A stretch of 64,000 bases of DNA. It comes from Amblyomma americanum (Eukaryota; Arthropoda; Arachnida; Ixodida; Ixodidae). The notes beneath the pieces were generated by a model that had not been told where the DNA came from, made no database searches, and was given only the letters and a program-made list of their open reading frames with translations. The position numbers and the translations under genes are program-made. How positions within the stretch are numbered: position 1 is the stretch's first letter; every line of letters starts with the position of its first letter. Below are positions 1 to 11,000 of this stretch, in pieces. The DNA is taken from NCBI RefSeq assembly GCF_052857255.1, contig NW_027526499.1, positions 124,001-188,000 on the forward strand, in the 5' to 3' direction.

Positions 1-16
1 TCCGTGTTGGAGAAAC
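1..16 (+). repeat. Representative consensus monomer
   Basis: This unit is an exact consensus copy in the phase TCCGTGTTGGAGAAAC, and the window also ends with this unit. It holds 8 G/C of 16 bases, an AAA run and one CpG. Sixteen bases is about 1.5 helical turns, so every second monomer presents the same face (32 bp is about 3 turns). Confidence 0.97.
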
Positions 17-19
17 TCC
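9..19. repeat. GGAG-AAA-CTCC inverted repeat inside each monomer
   Basis: Every consensus monomer contains an 11-base dyad: GGAG, an AAA spacer, then CTCC. The same arms also pair across the monomer boundary as CTCC, GTGTT spacer, GGAG. A single strand could therefore fold into a run of 4-bp hairpins in either of two registers. The first instance is given here; it recurs every 16 bp. Many variants break one arm (TTAGAG, TTGTAG, CTCTG, CTTCG) without a matching change in the other, so I see no sign that the fold is maintained by selection. Confidence 0.85.
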
Positions 20-1149
20 GTGTTGGAGAAACTCCGTGTTAGAGAAACTCCATGTTGGAGAAAGTCCGTGTTGGAGAATGTCCGTGTTGGAGAAACTCCG
101 TGTTGGAGAAACTTTATGTTGTAGAAACTCTGTGTTGGAGATACTCCATGTTGTAGAAACTCCGTGTTGAAGAAACTCTGTGTTGGAGAAACTCCGCGTC
201 GGAGAAACTCCGTGTTGGAGAAACTCTGTGTTGGAGAAAGTCCGTGTTGGAGAAACTCTGTGTTGGAGAAAGTCCGTGTTGGAGAAACTCCGTGTTGGAG
301 AAACTCCGTGTTGGAGAAACTCCGTGTTTTAGAAACTCCGTGTTGGAGAAACTCCGTGTTGTAGAAACTCTGTGTCAGAGAAACTCCGTGTCGGAGAAAC
401 TCCGTGTTGGAGAAACTCCGTGTTGGAGAAACTCTGTGTCGGAGAAATTCCTTGTTGGAGAAACTCCGTGCTGGAGAAACTCCTTGTTGGAGAAACTCCT
501 TGTTGGAGAAACTCCGTGTTGGAGAAACTCCGTGTTGGAGAAAACTCCGTGTAGGAGAAACTCCGTGTTTTAGAAACTCTGTGTTGGAGAAACTCCGTGT
601 TGTAGAAACTCCGTGTCAGAGAAACTCCGTGTCGGAGAAACTCCGTGTTGGAGAAACTCCGTGTTGGAGAAACTCCGTGTTAGAGAAACTCAATGTTGGA
701 GAACCTTCTTGTTGGAGAAACTCCTTGTTGGAGAAAATCCTTGTTGGAGAAACTCCATGTTGGAGAAACTCCGTGCTGGAGAAACTCCGTGTTGTGGAAA
801 CTCCATGTTGTAGAAACTCCGTGTTGAAGAAACTCCGTGTTGGAGAAACTCCGTGTCGGAGAAACTGTGTTGGAGAAAGTCCGTGTTGGAGAAACTCCGT
901 GTTGGAGAAACTCCGTGTTGGAGAAACTCCGTGTTGGAGAAACTCCGTGTTGTAGAAACTCTGTGTCAGAGAAACTCCGTGTCGGAGAAACTCCGTGTTG
1001 GAGAAACTCTGTGTCGGAGAAATTCCTTGTTGGAGAAACTCCGTGCTGGAGAAACTCCTTTTTGGAGAAACTCCTTGTTGGAGAAACTCCGTGTTGGAGA
1101 AACTCCGTGTTGGAGAAAACTCCGTGTTGGAGAAACTCCGTGTTGGAGA

Positions 1150-4100
1150 AACTCCCTGTTGTAGAAACTCCGTGTTAGAGAAACTCCGTGTTAGCGAAAC
1201 TCCATGTTGGAGAACCTTCTGGTTGGAGAAACTCCTTGGAGAAAATCCTTGTTGGAGAAACTCCATGTTGGAGAAACTCCGTGTTGGAAAAACTCCGTGT
1301 TGTGGAAACTCCGTGTTGGGGAAACGCCGAGATGGAGAAACTTCATGTTGTAGAAACTCCGTGTTGAAGAAACTCCGTGTTGGAGAAACTCCGTGTTGGA
1401 GAAACTCCGTGTTGGAGAAACTCCGTGTCAGAGAAACTCCGTGTCGGAGAAACTCCGTGTTGGAGAAACTCCGTGTTGGAGAAACTCCGTGTTGGAGAAA
1501 CTCCGTGTTAGAGAAACTCAATGTTGGAGAACCTTCTTGTTGGAGAAACTCCTTGTTGGAGAAAATCCTTGTTGGAGAAACTCCATGTTGGAGAAACTCC
1601 GTGCTGGAGAAACTCCGTGTTGTGGAAACTCCATGTTGTAGAAACTCCGTGTTGAAGAAACTCCGTGTTGGAGAAACTCCGTGTCGGAGAAACTCTGTGT
1701 TGGAGAAAGTCCGTGTTGGAGAAACTCCGTGTTGTAGAAACTCCGTGTTGGAGAAACTCCATGTTGTAGAAACTCCGTGTTGAAGAAACTCCGTGTTGGA
1801 GAAACTCCGTGTTGGAGAAACTCCGTGTTAGAGAAACTCCATGTTGGAGAAAGTCCGTGTTGGAGAATGTCCGTGTTGGAGAAACTCCGTGTTGGAGAAA
1901 CTCCGTGTTGGAGAAACTTTATGTTGTAGAAACTCCGTGTTGGAGATACTCCATGTTGTAGAAACTCCGTGTTGAAGAAACTCCGTGTTGGAGAAACTCC
2001 GCGTCGGAGAAACTCCGTGTTGGAGAAACTCTGTGTTGGAGAAAGTCCGTGTTGGAGAAACTCTGTGTTTGAGACACTCCACGTTGGAGAATCTCCTTGT
2101 TGGAAAAACCTTGTTTGAGAAACTCCTTGTTGGAGAAACTCTGTGTCGGAGAAACTCCGAGCTGGGGAAACTTCGTGTTGGGGAAACGCCGTGTTGGAGA
2201 AACTCCGTGTCGGAGAAACTCCGTGTCGGAGAAAATCCGTGTTAGAGAAACTCCGTGTTGGAGAAACTCCGTTTTGGAGAAACTTCGTGTTGGAGAAACT
2301 CCGTCGTGGAGAAACTTCGTGTTTGAGAAAATCCTTGTTGGAGAAACTCCGTGCTGCAGCAACTCCGTGTTGGAGAAACTCCGTGTTGGAGAAACTTTGT
2401 ATCGGAGAAAGTCCGTGTCGGAGAAACTCCGTGTCGCAGAAACTTCGTGTTGTAGAAACTCCATGTTGTAGAAACTTCGTGTTGGAGAAACTCCGTGTTG
2501 TAGAAGCTTCGTGTTGGCGAAACTCCATGTTGTAGAAACTTCGTGTTGGAGAAACTCTGTGTTGGAGAACTTATTGTTAGAGAAACTCCGTGATGGAGAA
2601 ACTTCGTGCTGGGGAAACTTCGTGTTGTAGAAACTGTCGGAGAAACTCCGTGTTGGAGAAACTCCATGTCGGAGAAACTCCGTGTTGGAGGAACTCCCTC
2701 TTGGAGAAACTCTGTGTCGGAGAAACTCCATGTTGGAGAAACTCCGTGTTGGAGAAACTCCGTGTCGGGGAAACTCCGTGTTGGAGAAACTCCGTGTTGG
2801 AGAAACTCCGTGTTGGAGAAAATCCTTGTTGGAGAAACTCCGTGCTATAGCAACTACGTGTTGGAGAAACTCTGCGCTGGAGAAACTCCGCGCTGGAGAA
2901 ACTCCGTGTTGGAGAAACTCCGTGTTGGAGAAACTCTGTGTTGGAGAAACTCCGTGTTGGAGAAACACCACGTTAGAGAAACTCCGTGTTGGAGAAAATT
3001 CCTGTTGGAGAAACTCCGTGCTAGAGAAACTCCGTGTTTGAGACACTCCACGTTGGAGAATCTCCGTGTTGGAAAAACCTTGTTTGAGAAACTCCTTGTT
3101 GGAGAAACTCCGTGTTGGAGAAACTCCGTGCTGGGGAAACTTCGTGTTGGGGAAACGCCGTGTTGGAGAAACTCCATGTTGGATAAACTCCGTGGCGGAG
3201 CAACTCCGTGTCGGAGAAACTCCGTGTTGGAGAAACTCCGTGTTGGAGAAACTCCGTGTTGGAGAAACTCCGTGTTGGAGAAACCGTGTTGGAAAAACTC
3301 CGGGTTGGAGAAACTCCGTGCTAGAGAAACTCCGTGTTTGAGACACTCCACGTTGGAGAATCTCCTTGTTGGAAAAACCTTGTTTGAGATACTCCTTGTT
3401 GGAGAAACTCCGTGTTGGAGAAACTCCGTGCTGGGGAAACTTCGTGTTGGGGAAACGCCGTGTTGGAGAAACTCCACGTTGGAGAAACTCCGTGTCGGAG
3501 AAACTCCGTGTCGGAGAAACTCCGTGTTGGAGAAACTCTGTGTCGGAGAAACTCCGTGTCGGAGAAACTCCGTGTTGGAGAAACTCCGTGTCGGAGAAAC
3601 TCAGTGTCGGAGAAACTCCGTGTCGGAGAAACTCCGTGTTGGAGAAAGTCCTTGTTGGAGAAACTCCGTGTTGGAGAAACTCCGTGTTGGAGAAACTCCG
3701 TGCTGGGGAAACTTCGTGTTGGGGTAACGCCGTGTTGGAGAAACTCCATGTTGGAGAAACTCCGTGTCGGAGAAACTCCGTGTTGGAGAAACTCCGTGTT
3801 GGAGAAACTCCGTGTTGGAGAAACTTCGTGTTGGAGAAAATCCTTGTTGGAGAAACTCCGTGCTATAGCAACTCCGTGTTGGAGAAACTCCACGCTGGAG
3901 AAACTCCGTGTTCGAAAAACTCCGTGTTGGAGGAACTCTGTGTTGGACAAACTCCGTGTTGGAGAAACTCCGCGCTGGAGAAACTTCGTGCTGGAGAAAC
4001 TCCGCGTTGGAAAAACTCCGTGTTGGAGAAACTCCGTGTTGGAAAAACTCCGTGTCGGAGAAACTCCGTGTTGGAGAAACTTTATGTTGGAGAAACTCCA

Positions 4101-4289
4101 CGTCAAAGAAACTTCGTATTGGAGAAACTCCGTGTTGGAGAAACTATGTTGTAGAAACTCCGTGTTGGAGAAACTCCATGTTGTAGAAACTCCGTGTTGA
4201 AGAAACTCCGTGTTGGAGAAACTCCGTGTTGGAGAAACTCCGTGTTAGAGAAACTCCATGTTGGAGAAAGTCCGTGTTGGAGAATGTCC
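1150..4289. repeat. Higher-order block B, copy 1
   Basis: This long string of variant monomers recurs at about 14.98-18.35 kb (offset 13,833, then 13,850, 13,802 and 13,818) and at 33.4-36.8 kb. Diagnostic variants in order: CCTTCTGGTTGG near 1215, TTATTGTTAG at 2571-2580, a 12-bp unit GAAACTGTCGG near 2632, GCTATAGCAAC near 2850, GGATAAACTCCGTGGCGG near 3182, and a 13-bp unit GAAACCGTG near 3281. It differs from copy 2 by monomer-sized indels and a few substitutions, for example CCACGTCAAAG near 4097 against CCATGTCAAAG near 17908. Confidence 0.85.
2571..2580. repeat. Landmark TTATTGTTAG (16 copies)
   Basis: This A/T-rich irregular unit (GAGAAC then TTATTGTTAG, followed by CTCCGTGATGG) is found at 2571, 6731, 10462, 14798, 16421, 21300, 25620, 28871, 33207, 34862, 41194, 46297, 48495, 52813, 57533 and 62377. 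It is a clear anchor for the higher-order units. Spacing ranges from 1.6 to 6.3 kb, so there is no single fixed higher-order period. Four flank subtypes can be read just upstream: TTTTGGAG (R type), GTTGGAGAAC after CTCTGTG (B type), GTGTGAGAAC (14.8, 25.6, 33.2, 52.8, 57.5 kb), and GTTCGAGAAC (34.86 kb only). Confidence 0.9.
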
Positions 4290-5278
4290 GTGTTGGAGAA
4301 ACTCCGTGTTGGAGAAACTCCGTGTTGGAGAAACTTTATGTTGTAGAAACTCCGTGTTGGAGATACTCCATGTTGTAGAAACTCCGTGTTGAAGAAACTC
4401 CGTGTTGGAGAAACTCCGCGTCGGAGAAACTCCGTGTTGGAGAAACTCTGTGTTGGAGAAAGTCCGTGTTGGAGAAACTCCGTGTTGGAGAAACTCCGTG
4501 TTGGAGAAACTCCGTGTTTTAGAAACTCCGTGTTGGAGAAACTCTGTGTTGTAGAAACTCTGTGTCAGAGAAACTCCGTGTCGGAGAAACTCCGTGTTGG
4601 AGAAACTCCGTGTTGGAGAAACTCTGTGTCGGAGAAATTCCTTGTTGGAGAAACTCCGTGCTGGAGAAACTCCTTGTTGGAGAAACTCCTTGTTGGAGAA
4701 ACTCCGTGTTGGAGAAACTCCGTGTTGGAGAAAACTTCGTGTAGGAGAAACTCCGTGTTTTAGAAACTTTGTGTTGGAGAAACTCGGTGTTGTAGAAACT
4801 CCGTGTCAGAGAAACTCCGTGTCGGAGAAACTCCGTGTTAGAGAAACTCAATGTTGGAGAACCTTCTTGTTGGAGAAACTCCTTGTTGGAGAAACTCTGT
4901 GTTGGAGAAAGTCCGTGTTGGAGAAACTCCGTGTTGGAGAAACTCCGTGTTGGAGAAACTCCGTGTTTTAGAAACTCTGTGTTGGAGAAACTCCGGGTTG
5001 TAGCAACTCTGTGTCAGAGAAACTCCGTGTCGGAGAAACTCCGTGTTGGAGAAACTCCGTGTTGGAGAAACTCTGTGTCGGAGAAATTCCTTGTTGGAGA
5101 AACTCCGTGCTGGAGAAACTCCTTGTTGGAGAAACTCCTTGTTGGAGAAACTCCGTGTTGGAGAAACTCCGTGTTGGAGAAAACTCCGTGTTGGAGAAAC
5201 TCCGTGTTTTAGAAACTCCGTGTTGGAGAAACTCCCTGTTGTAGAAACTCCGTGTTAGAGAAACTCCATGTTGGAGAA

Positions 5279-5290
5279 CCTTCTGGTTGA
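5279..5290. repeat. Landmark CCTTCTGGTTG plus short CTCCTTGGAG unit (17 copies)
   Basis: An irregular pair of units (CCTTCTGGTTGG or CCTTCTGGTTGA, then a 13-bp unit CTCCTTGGAGAAAATC) occurs at 1215, 5279, 9026, 12486, 15048, 20264, 23308, 25870, 27835, 30895, 33457, 37442, 39758, 43393, 44830, 50517 and 60878. The TTGA form is linked to R-type sequence (5279, 9026, 20264, 27835, 37442, 39758, 44830, 60878) and the TTGG form to the other families. Confidence 0.88.
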
Positions 5291-5758
5291 AGAAACTCCT
5301 TGGAGAAAATCTTTGTTGGAGAAACTCTATGTTGGAGAAACTCCGTGTTGGAAAAACTCCGTGTTGTGGAAACTCCGTGTTGGGGATACGCCGAGATGGA
5401 GAAATTTCATTTTGTAGAAACTCCGTTTTGAAGAAACTCCGTGTTGGAGAAACTCCGTGTTGGAGAAACTCCGTGTTGGAGAAACTCCGTGTTAGAGAAA
5501 CTCCATGTTGGAGAAAGTCCGTGTTGGAGAATGTCCGTGTTGGAGAAACTCCGTGTTGGAGAAACTTCGTGTTGGAGAAACTTTATGTTGTAGAAACTCC
5601 GTGTTGGAGAAACTCCATGTTGTAGAAACTCCGTGTTGGAGAAACTCTGTGTTGGAGAAACTCCCTGTTGAAGAAACTCCGTGTTGTAGAAACTCCGTGT
5701 TGTAGAAACTCCGTGTTGGAGATAATCCATGTTGGAGAAACTCCATGTTGGAGAAACT

Positions 5759-5815
5759 CCATGCTGCAGAAAATCCGCGCTGGGGACACTACGCGCTGGA
5801 GAATCTCCGCGCTGG
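5759..5815. repeat. CGCG-rich landmark string (9 copies, two subtypes)
   Basis: The string starts CCATGCTGCAGAAAATCCG and continues with three CGCGCTGG or CGCGCTAG units, so it has locally doubled CpG density. Copies start at 5759, 9490, 12886, 23708, 31295, 45294, 50917, 61294 and 61406. Subtype 1 (GGGGACACTACGCGCTGG) is at 5759, 9490, 45294, 61294 and 61406. Subtype 2 (GGGGAAACTACGCGCTAG) is at 12886, 23708, 31295 and 50917. The subtypes agree with the segment families found by spacing. Confidence 0.88.
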
Positions 5816-6040
5816 AGAGACTTCGTGTTGGAGAAACTCCGTGTTTTAGAAACTCCGTGTTGGAGAAACTCTGTGTGTGAGAAACTCCGAGTTGGAGAAA
5901 CTCCGTGTTGGAGAAGCTCCGTGTTGAAGAAACTTCGTATCGGAGAATGTCCGTGTCGGAGAAACTCCGTGTCGCAGAAACTCCGTGTTGTAGAAACTTC
6001 GTGTTGGCGAAACTCCTTGTTGTAGAAACTCCGTGTTGGA

Positions 6041-6055
6041 GTACTTATTGTTAGA
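6041..6055. repeat. Landmark GTACTTATTGTTAG (10 copies)
   Basis: This sister form of the previous landmark, with GGAGTACTTATTG and GATAAACTCC downstream, has its TTATTG part at 6045, 9776, 13172, 20614, 23994, 28185, 31581, 45612, 51203 and 61692. It is absent from all three block B copies and from the replaced patch at 40.1-40.6 kb. Confidence 0.88.
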
Positions 6056-8020
6056 TAAACTCCGTGTTGGAGAAACTTCGTGCTGGAGAAACTCTGTGTC
6101 GGAGAAACTCTGTGTCGGAGAAAGTCTGTGTCGGAGAAACTCCGTGTTGGAGAAACTCCGTGTTGGAGAAACTCCGTGCTAGAGAAACTGCGTGTTTGAG
6201 ACACTCCACGTTGGAGAATCTCCTTGTTGGAAAAAACCTTGTTTGAGAAACTCCTTGTTGGAGAAACTCTGTGTCGGAGAAACTCCGTGCTGGGGAAACT
6301 TCGTGTTGGGGAAACGCCGTGTTGGAGAAACTCCGTGTCGGAGAAACTCCGTGTCGGAGAAACTCCGTGTTAGAGAAACTCCTTGTTGGAGAAACTCCGT
6401 GTTGGAGAAACTCCGTGTTGGAGAAACTTCGTGTTGGAGAAACTCCGTCGTGGAGAAACTTCGTGTTGGAGAAAATCCTTGTTGGAGAAACTCCGTGCTA
6501 CAGCAACTCCGTGTTGGAGAAACTCCGCGCTGGAGAAACTCCGTGTTCGAAAAACTCCGTGTTGGAGGAACTCTGTGTTGGAGAAACTCCGTGTTGGAGA
6601 AGCTCCGTGTTGGAGAAACTTCGTATCGGAGAAAGTCCGTGTCGGAGAAACTCCGTGTCGCAGAAACCTCATGTTGTAGAAACTCCATGTTGTAGAAACT
6701 TCGTTTTGGAGAAACTCCGTGTTGGAGAACTTATTGTTAGAGAAACTCCGTGATGGAGAAACTTCGTGCTGGAGAAACTTCGTGTTGTAGAAACTGTCGG
6801 AGAAACTCCGTGTTGGAGAAACTCCATGTCGGAGAAACTCCGTGTTGGAGGAACTCCCTCTTGGAGAATCTCTGTGTCGGAGAAACTCCATGTTGGAGAA
6901 ACTCCGTGTTGGAGAAACTCCGTGTCGGGGAAACTCCGTGTTGGAGAAACTCCGTGTTGGAGAAACTCCGTGTTGGAGAAAATCCTTGGAGAAACTCCGT
7001 GCTATAGCAAATACGTGTTGGAGAAACTCTGCGCTGGAGAAACTCCGCGCTGGAGAAACTCCGTGTTGGAGAAACTCCGTGTTGGAGAAACTCTGTGTTG
7101 GAGAAACTCCGTGTTGGAGAAACACCACGTTAGAGAAACTCCGTGTTGGATAAACTCCGTGGCGGAGCAACTCCGTGTCGGAGAAACTCCGTGTTGGAGA
7201 AACTCCGTGTTGGAGAAACTCCGTGTTGGAGAAAATTCGTGTTGGAAAAACTCCGGGTTGGAGAAACTCCGTGCTAGAGAAACTCCGTGTTTGAGACACT
7301 CCACGTTGGAGAATCTCCTTGTTGGAAAAACCTTGTTTGAGAAACTCCTTGTTGGAGAAACTCCGTGTTGGAGAAACTCCGTGCTGGGGAAACTTCGTGT
7401 TGGGGAAACGCCGTGTTGGAGAAACTCCACGTTGGAGAAACTCCGTGTCGGAGAAACTCCGTGTTGGAGAAACTCTGTGTCGGAGAAACTCCGTGTCGGA
7501 GAAACTCCGTGTTGGAGAAACTCCGTGTCGGAGAAACTCAGTGTCGGAGAAACTCCGTGTCGGAGAAACTCCGTGTTGGAGAAAGCCCTTGTTGGAGAAA
7601 CTCCGTGTTGGAGAAACTCCGTGTTGGAGAATCTCCGTGCTGGGGAAACTTCGTGTTGGGGTAACGCCGTGTTTGAGAAACTCCATGTTGGAGAAACTCC
7701 GTGTCGGAGAAACTCCGTGTTGGAGAAACTCCGTGTTGGAGAAACTCCGTGTTGGAGAAACTTCGTGTTGGAGAAAATCCTTGTTGGAGAAACTCCGTGC
7801 TATAGCAACTCCGTGTTGGAGAAACTCCACGCTGGAGAAACTCCGTGTTCGAAAAATTCCGTGTTGGAGGAACTCTGTGTTGGACAAACTCCGTGTTGGA
7901 GAAACTCCGTGTTGGAGAAACTTTATGTTGTAGAAACTCCGTGTTGGAGACACTCCATGTTGTAGAAACTCCGTGTTGAAGAAACTCCATGTTGGAGAAA
8001 CTCTGCGTCGGAGAAACTCC

Positions 8021-11000
8021 GTGTTGGAGAAACTCCGTGTTGGAGAAACTCCGTGTTGGAGAAACTTTATGTTGTAGAAACTCCGTGTTGGAGATACTCC
8101 ATGTTGTAGAAACTCCGTGTTGAAGAAACTCCGTGTTGGAGAAACTCCGCGTCGGAGAAACTCCGTGTTGGAGAAACTCTGTGTTGGAGAAAGTCCGTGT
8201 TGGAGAAACTCCGTGTTGGAGAAACTCCGTGTTGGAGAAACTCCGTGTTTTAGAAACTCCGTGTTGGAGAAACTCCGTGTTGTAGAAACTCTGTGTCAGA
8301 GAAACTCCGTGTCGGAGAAACTCCGTGTTGGAGAAACTCCGTGTTGGAGAAACTCTGTGTCGGAGAAATTCCTTGTTGGAGAAACTCCGTGCTGGAGAAA
8401 CTCCTTGTTGGAGAAACTCCTTGTTGGAGAAACTCCGTGTTGGAGAAACTCCGTGTTGGAGAAAACTTCGTGTAGGAGAAACTCCGTGTTTTAGAAACTC
8501 TGTGTTGGAGAAACTCCGTGTTGTAGAAACTCCGTGTCAGAGAAACTCCGTGTCGGAGAAACTCCGTGTTGGAGAAACTCCGCGTTAGAGAAACTCAATG
8601 TTGGAGAACCTTCTTGTTGGAGAAACTCCTTGTTGGAGAAACTCTGTGTTGGAGAAAGTCCGTGTTGGAGAAACTCCGTGTTGGAGAAACTCCGTGTTGG
8701 AGAAACTCCGTGTTTTAGAAACTCTGTGTTGGAGAAACTCCGTGTTGTAGCAACTCTGTGTCAGAGAAACTCCGTGTCGGAGAAACTCCGTGTTGGAGAA
8801 ACTCCGTGTTGGAGAAACTCTGTGTCGGAGAAATTCCTTGTTGGAGAAACTCCGTGCTGGAGAAACTCCTTGTTGGAGAAACTCCTTGTTGGAGAAACTC
8901 CGTGTTGGAGAAACTCCGTGTTGGAGAAAACTCCGTGTTGGAGAAACTCCGTGTTTTAGAAACTCCGTGTTGGAGAAACTCCCTGTTGTAGAAACTCCGT
9001 GTTAGAGAAACTCCATGTTGGAGAACCTTCTGGTTGAAGAAACTCCTTGGAGAAAATCTTTGTTGGAGAAACTCCATGTTGGAGAAACTCCGTGTTGGAA
9101 AAACTCCGTGTTGTGGAAACTCCGTGTTGGGGATACGCCGAGATGGAGAAACTTCATGTTGTAGAAACTCCGTTTTGAAGAAACTCCGTGTTGGAGAAAC
9201 TCCGTGTTGGAGAAACTCCGTGTTAGAGAAACTCCATGTTGGAGAAAGTCCGTGTTGGAGAATGTCCGTGTTGGAGAAACTCCGTGTTGGAGAAACTTCG
9301 TGTTGGAGAAACTTTATGTTGTAGAAACTCCGTGTTGGAGAAACTCCATGTTGTAGAAACTCCGTGTTGGAGAAACTCTGTGTTGGAGAAACTCCCTGTT
9401 GAAGAAACTCCGTGTTGTAGAAACTCCGTGTTGTAGAAACTCCGTGTTGGAGATAATCCATGTTGGAGAAACTCCATGTTGGAGAAACTCCATGCTGCAG
9501 AAAATCCGCGCTGGGGACACTACGCGCTGGAGAATCTCCGCGCTGGAGAGACTTCGTGTTGGAGAAACTCCGTGTTTTAGAAACTCCGTGTTGGAGAAAC
9601 TCTGTGTGTGAGAAACTCCGAGTTGGAGAAACTCCGTGTTGGAGAAGCTCCGTGTTGAAGAAACTTCGTATCGGAGAATGTCCGTGTCGGAGAAACTCCG
9701 TGTCGCAGAAACTCCGTGTTGTAGAAACTTCGTGTTGGCGAAACTCCTTGTTGTAGAAACTCCGTGTTGGAGTACTTATTGTTAGATAAACTCCGTGTTG
9801 GAGAAACTTCGTGCTGGAGAAACTCTGTGTCGGAGAAACTCTGTGTCGGAGAAAGTCTGTGTCGGAGAAACTCCGTGTTGGAGAAACTCCGTGTTGGAGA
9901 AACTCCGTGCTAGAGAAACTGCGTGTTTGAGACACTCCACGTTGGAGAATCTCCTTGTTGGAAAAAACCTTGTTTGAGAAACTCCTTGTTGGAGAAACTC
10001 TGTGTCGGAGAAACTCCGTGCTGGGGAAACTTCGTGTTGGTGAAACGCCGTGTTGGAGAAACTCCGTGTCGGAGAAACTCCGTGTCGGAGAAACTCCGTG
10101 TTAGAGAAACTCCTTGTTGGAGAAACTCCGTGTTGGAGAAACTCCGTGTTGGAGAAACTTCGTGTTGGAGAAACTCCGTCGTGGAGAAACTTCGTGTTGG
10201 AGAAAATCCTTGTTGGAGAAACTCCGTGCTACAGCAACTCCGTGTTGGAGAAACTCCGCGCTGGAGAAACTCCGTGTTCGAAAAACTCCGTGTTGGAGGA
10301 ACTCTGTGTTGGAGAAACTCCGTGTTGGAGAAGCTCCGTGTTGGAGAAACTTCGTATCGGAGAAAGTCCGTGTCGGAGAAACTCCGTGTCGCAGAAACCT
10401 CGTGTTGTAGAAACTCCATGTTGTAGAAACTTCGTTTTGGAGAAACTCCGTGTTGGAGAACTTATTGTTAGAGAAACTCCGTGATGGAGAAACTTCGTGC
10501 TGGAGAAACTTCGTGTTGTAGAAACTGTCGGAGAAACTCCGTGTTGGAGAAACTCCATGTCGGAGAAACTCCGTGTTGGAGGAACTCCCTCTTGGAGAAT
10601 CTCTGTGTCGGAGAAACTCCATGTTGGAGAAACTCCGTGTTGGAGAAACTCCGTGTCGGGGAAACTCCGTGTTGGAGAAACTCCGTGTTGGAGAAACTCC
10701 GTGTTGGAGAAAATCCTTGGAGAAACTCCGTGCTATAGCAAATACGTGTTGGAGAAACTCTGCGCTGGAGAAACTCCGCGCTGGAGAAACTCCGTGTTGG
10801 AGAAACTCCGTGTTGGAGAAACTCTGTGTTGGAGAAACTCCGTGTTGGAGAAACACCACGTTAGAGAAACTCCGTGTTGGATAAACTCCGTGGCGGAGCA
10901 ACTCCGTGTCGGAGAAACTCCGTGTTGGAGAAACTCCGTGTTGGAGAAACTCCGTGTTGGAGAAACTTCGTGTTGGAAAAACTCCGGGTTGGAGAAACTC

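Larger units (their letters stand above)
1..1150. repeat. Leader segment of variant monomers
   Basis: This segment is not genic; it is satellite only. Its first ~560 bp match the stretch starting near 4207 (offset 4206, then 4222 because one extra monomer is present there) and the stretch starting near 8050. The string near 613-813 recurs at about 1441-1641 (offset 828), a local duplication. The 17-bp unit with GAGAAAAC occurs near 541 and again near 1118. In 1-480 I hand-counted 30 monomers at the boundary CpG: 20 keep CCG, 6 have CTG, 2 have CCA and 2 have other changes. Confidence 0.85.
4290..8020. repeat. Higher-order superunit R, copy 1 (about 3.73 kb)
   Basis: This unit is followed directly by a second copy at 8021-11703. 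Matching variant strings lie 3,731 bp apart (4386/8117, 5668/9399, 6192/9923, 6750/10481). The spacing is 3,747 between about 4.85 and 5.45 kb, where the two copies differ by one monomer. Variant order: an internal doubled segment (4562 and 5011), CCTTCTGGTTGA at 5279, the CGCG-rich string at 5759, TACTTATTGTTAG near 6043, GAGACACTCCACG at 6198, TTATTGTTAG at 6731 and GGATAAAC near 7148. Substitutions between copies are sparse, for example CCTCATG near 6669 against CCTCGTG near 10400. Confidence 0.87.

Noticed and set aside
9..19. Selected RNA hairpin (GGAG-AAA-CTCC)
   Set aside because: Arm-breaking variants are common and I saw no compensating changes, so there is no evidence of selection on the fold.
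9..19. Interferon-response-like GAAAC element
   Set aside because: The element requires two GAAA cores two bases apart; here cores are 16 bp apart.
2560..2590. Inserted foreign element at the A/T-rich TTATTGTTAG landmark
   Set aside because: It is a 15-bp degenerate monomer still aligned to the repeat, with no inserted sequence or target duplication.
10966..10990. CENP-B-box-like run (TTCG, TTGGAA and CCGGG close together)
   Set aside because: The known core needs TTCG and CGGG about 7 bases apart; here they are about 14 apart. It does not fit.
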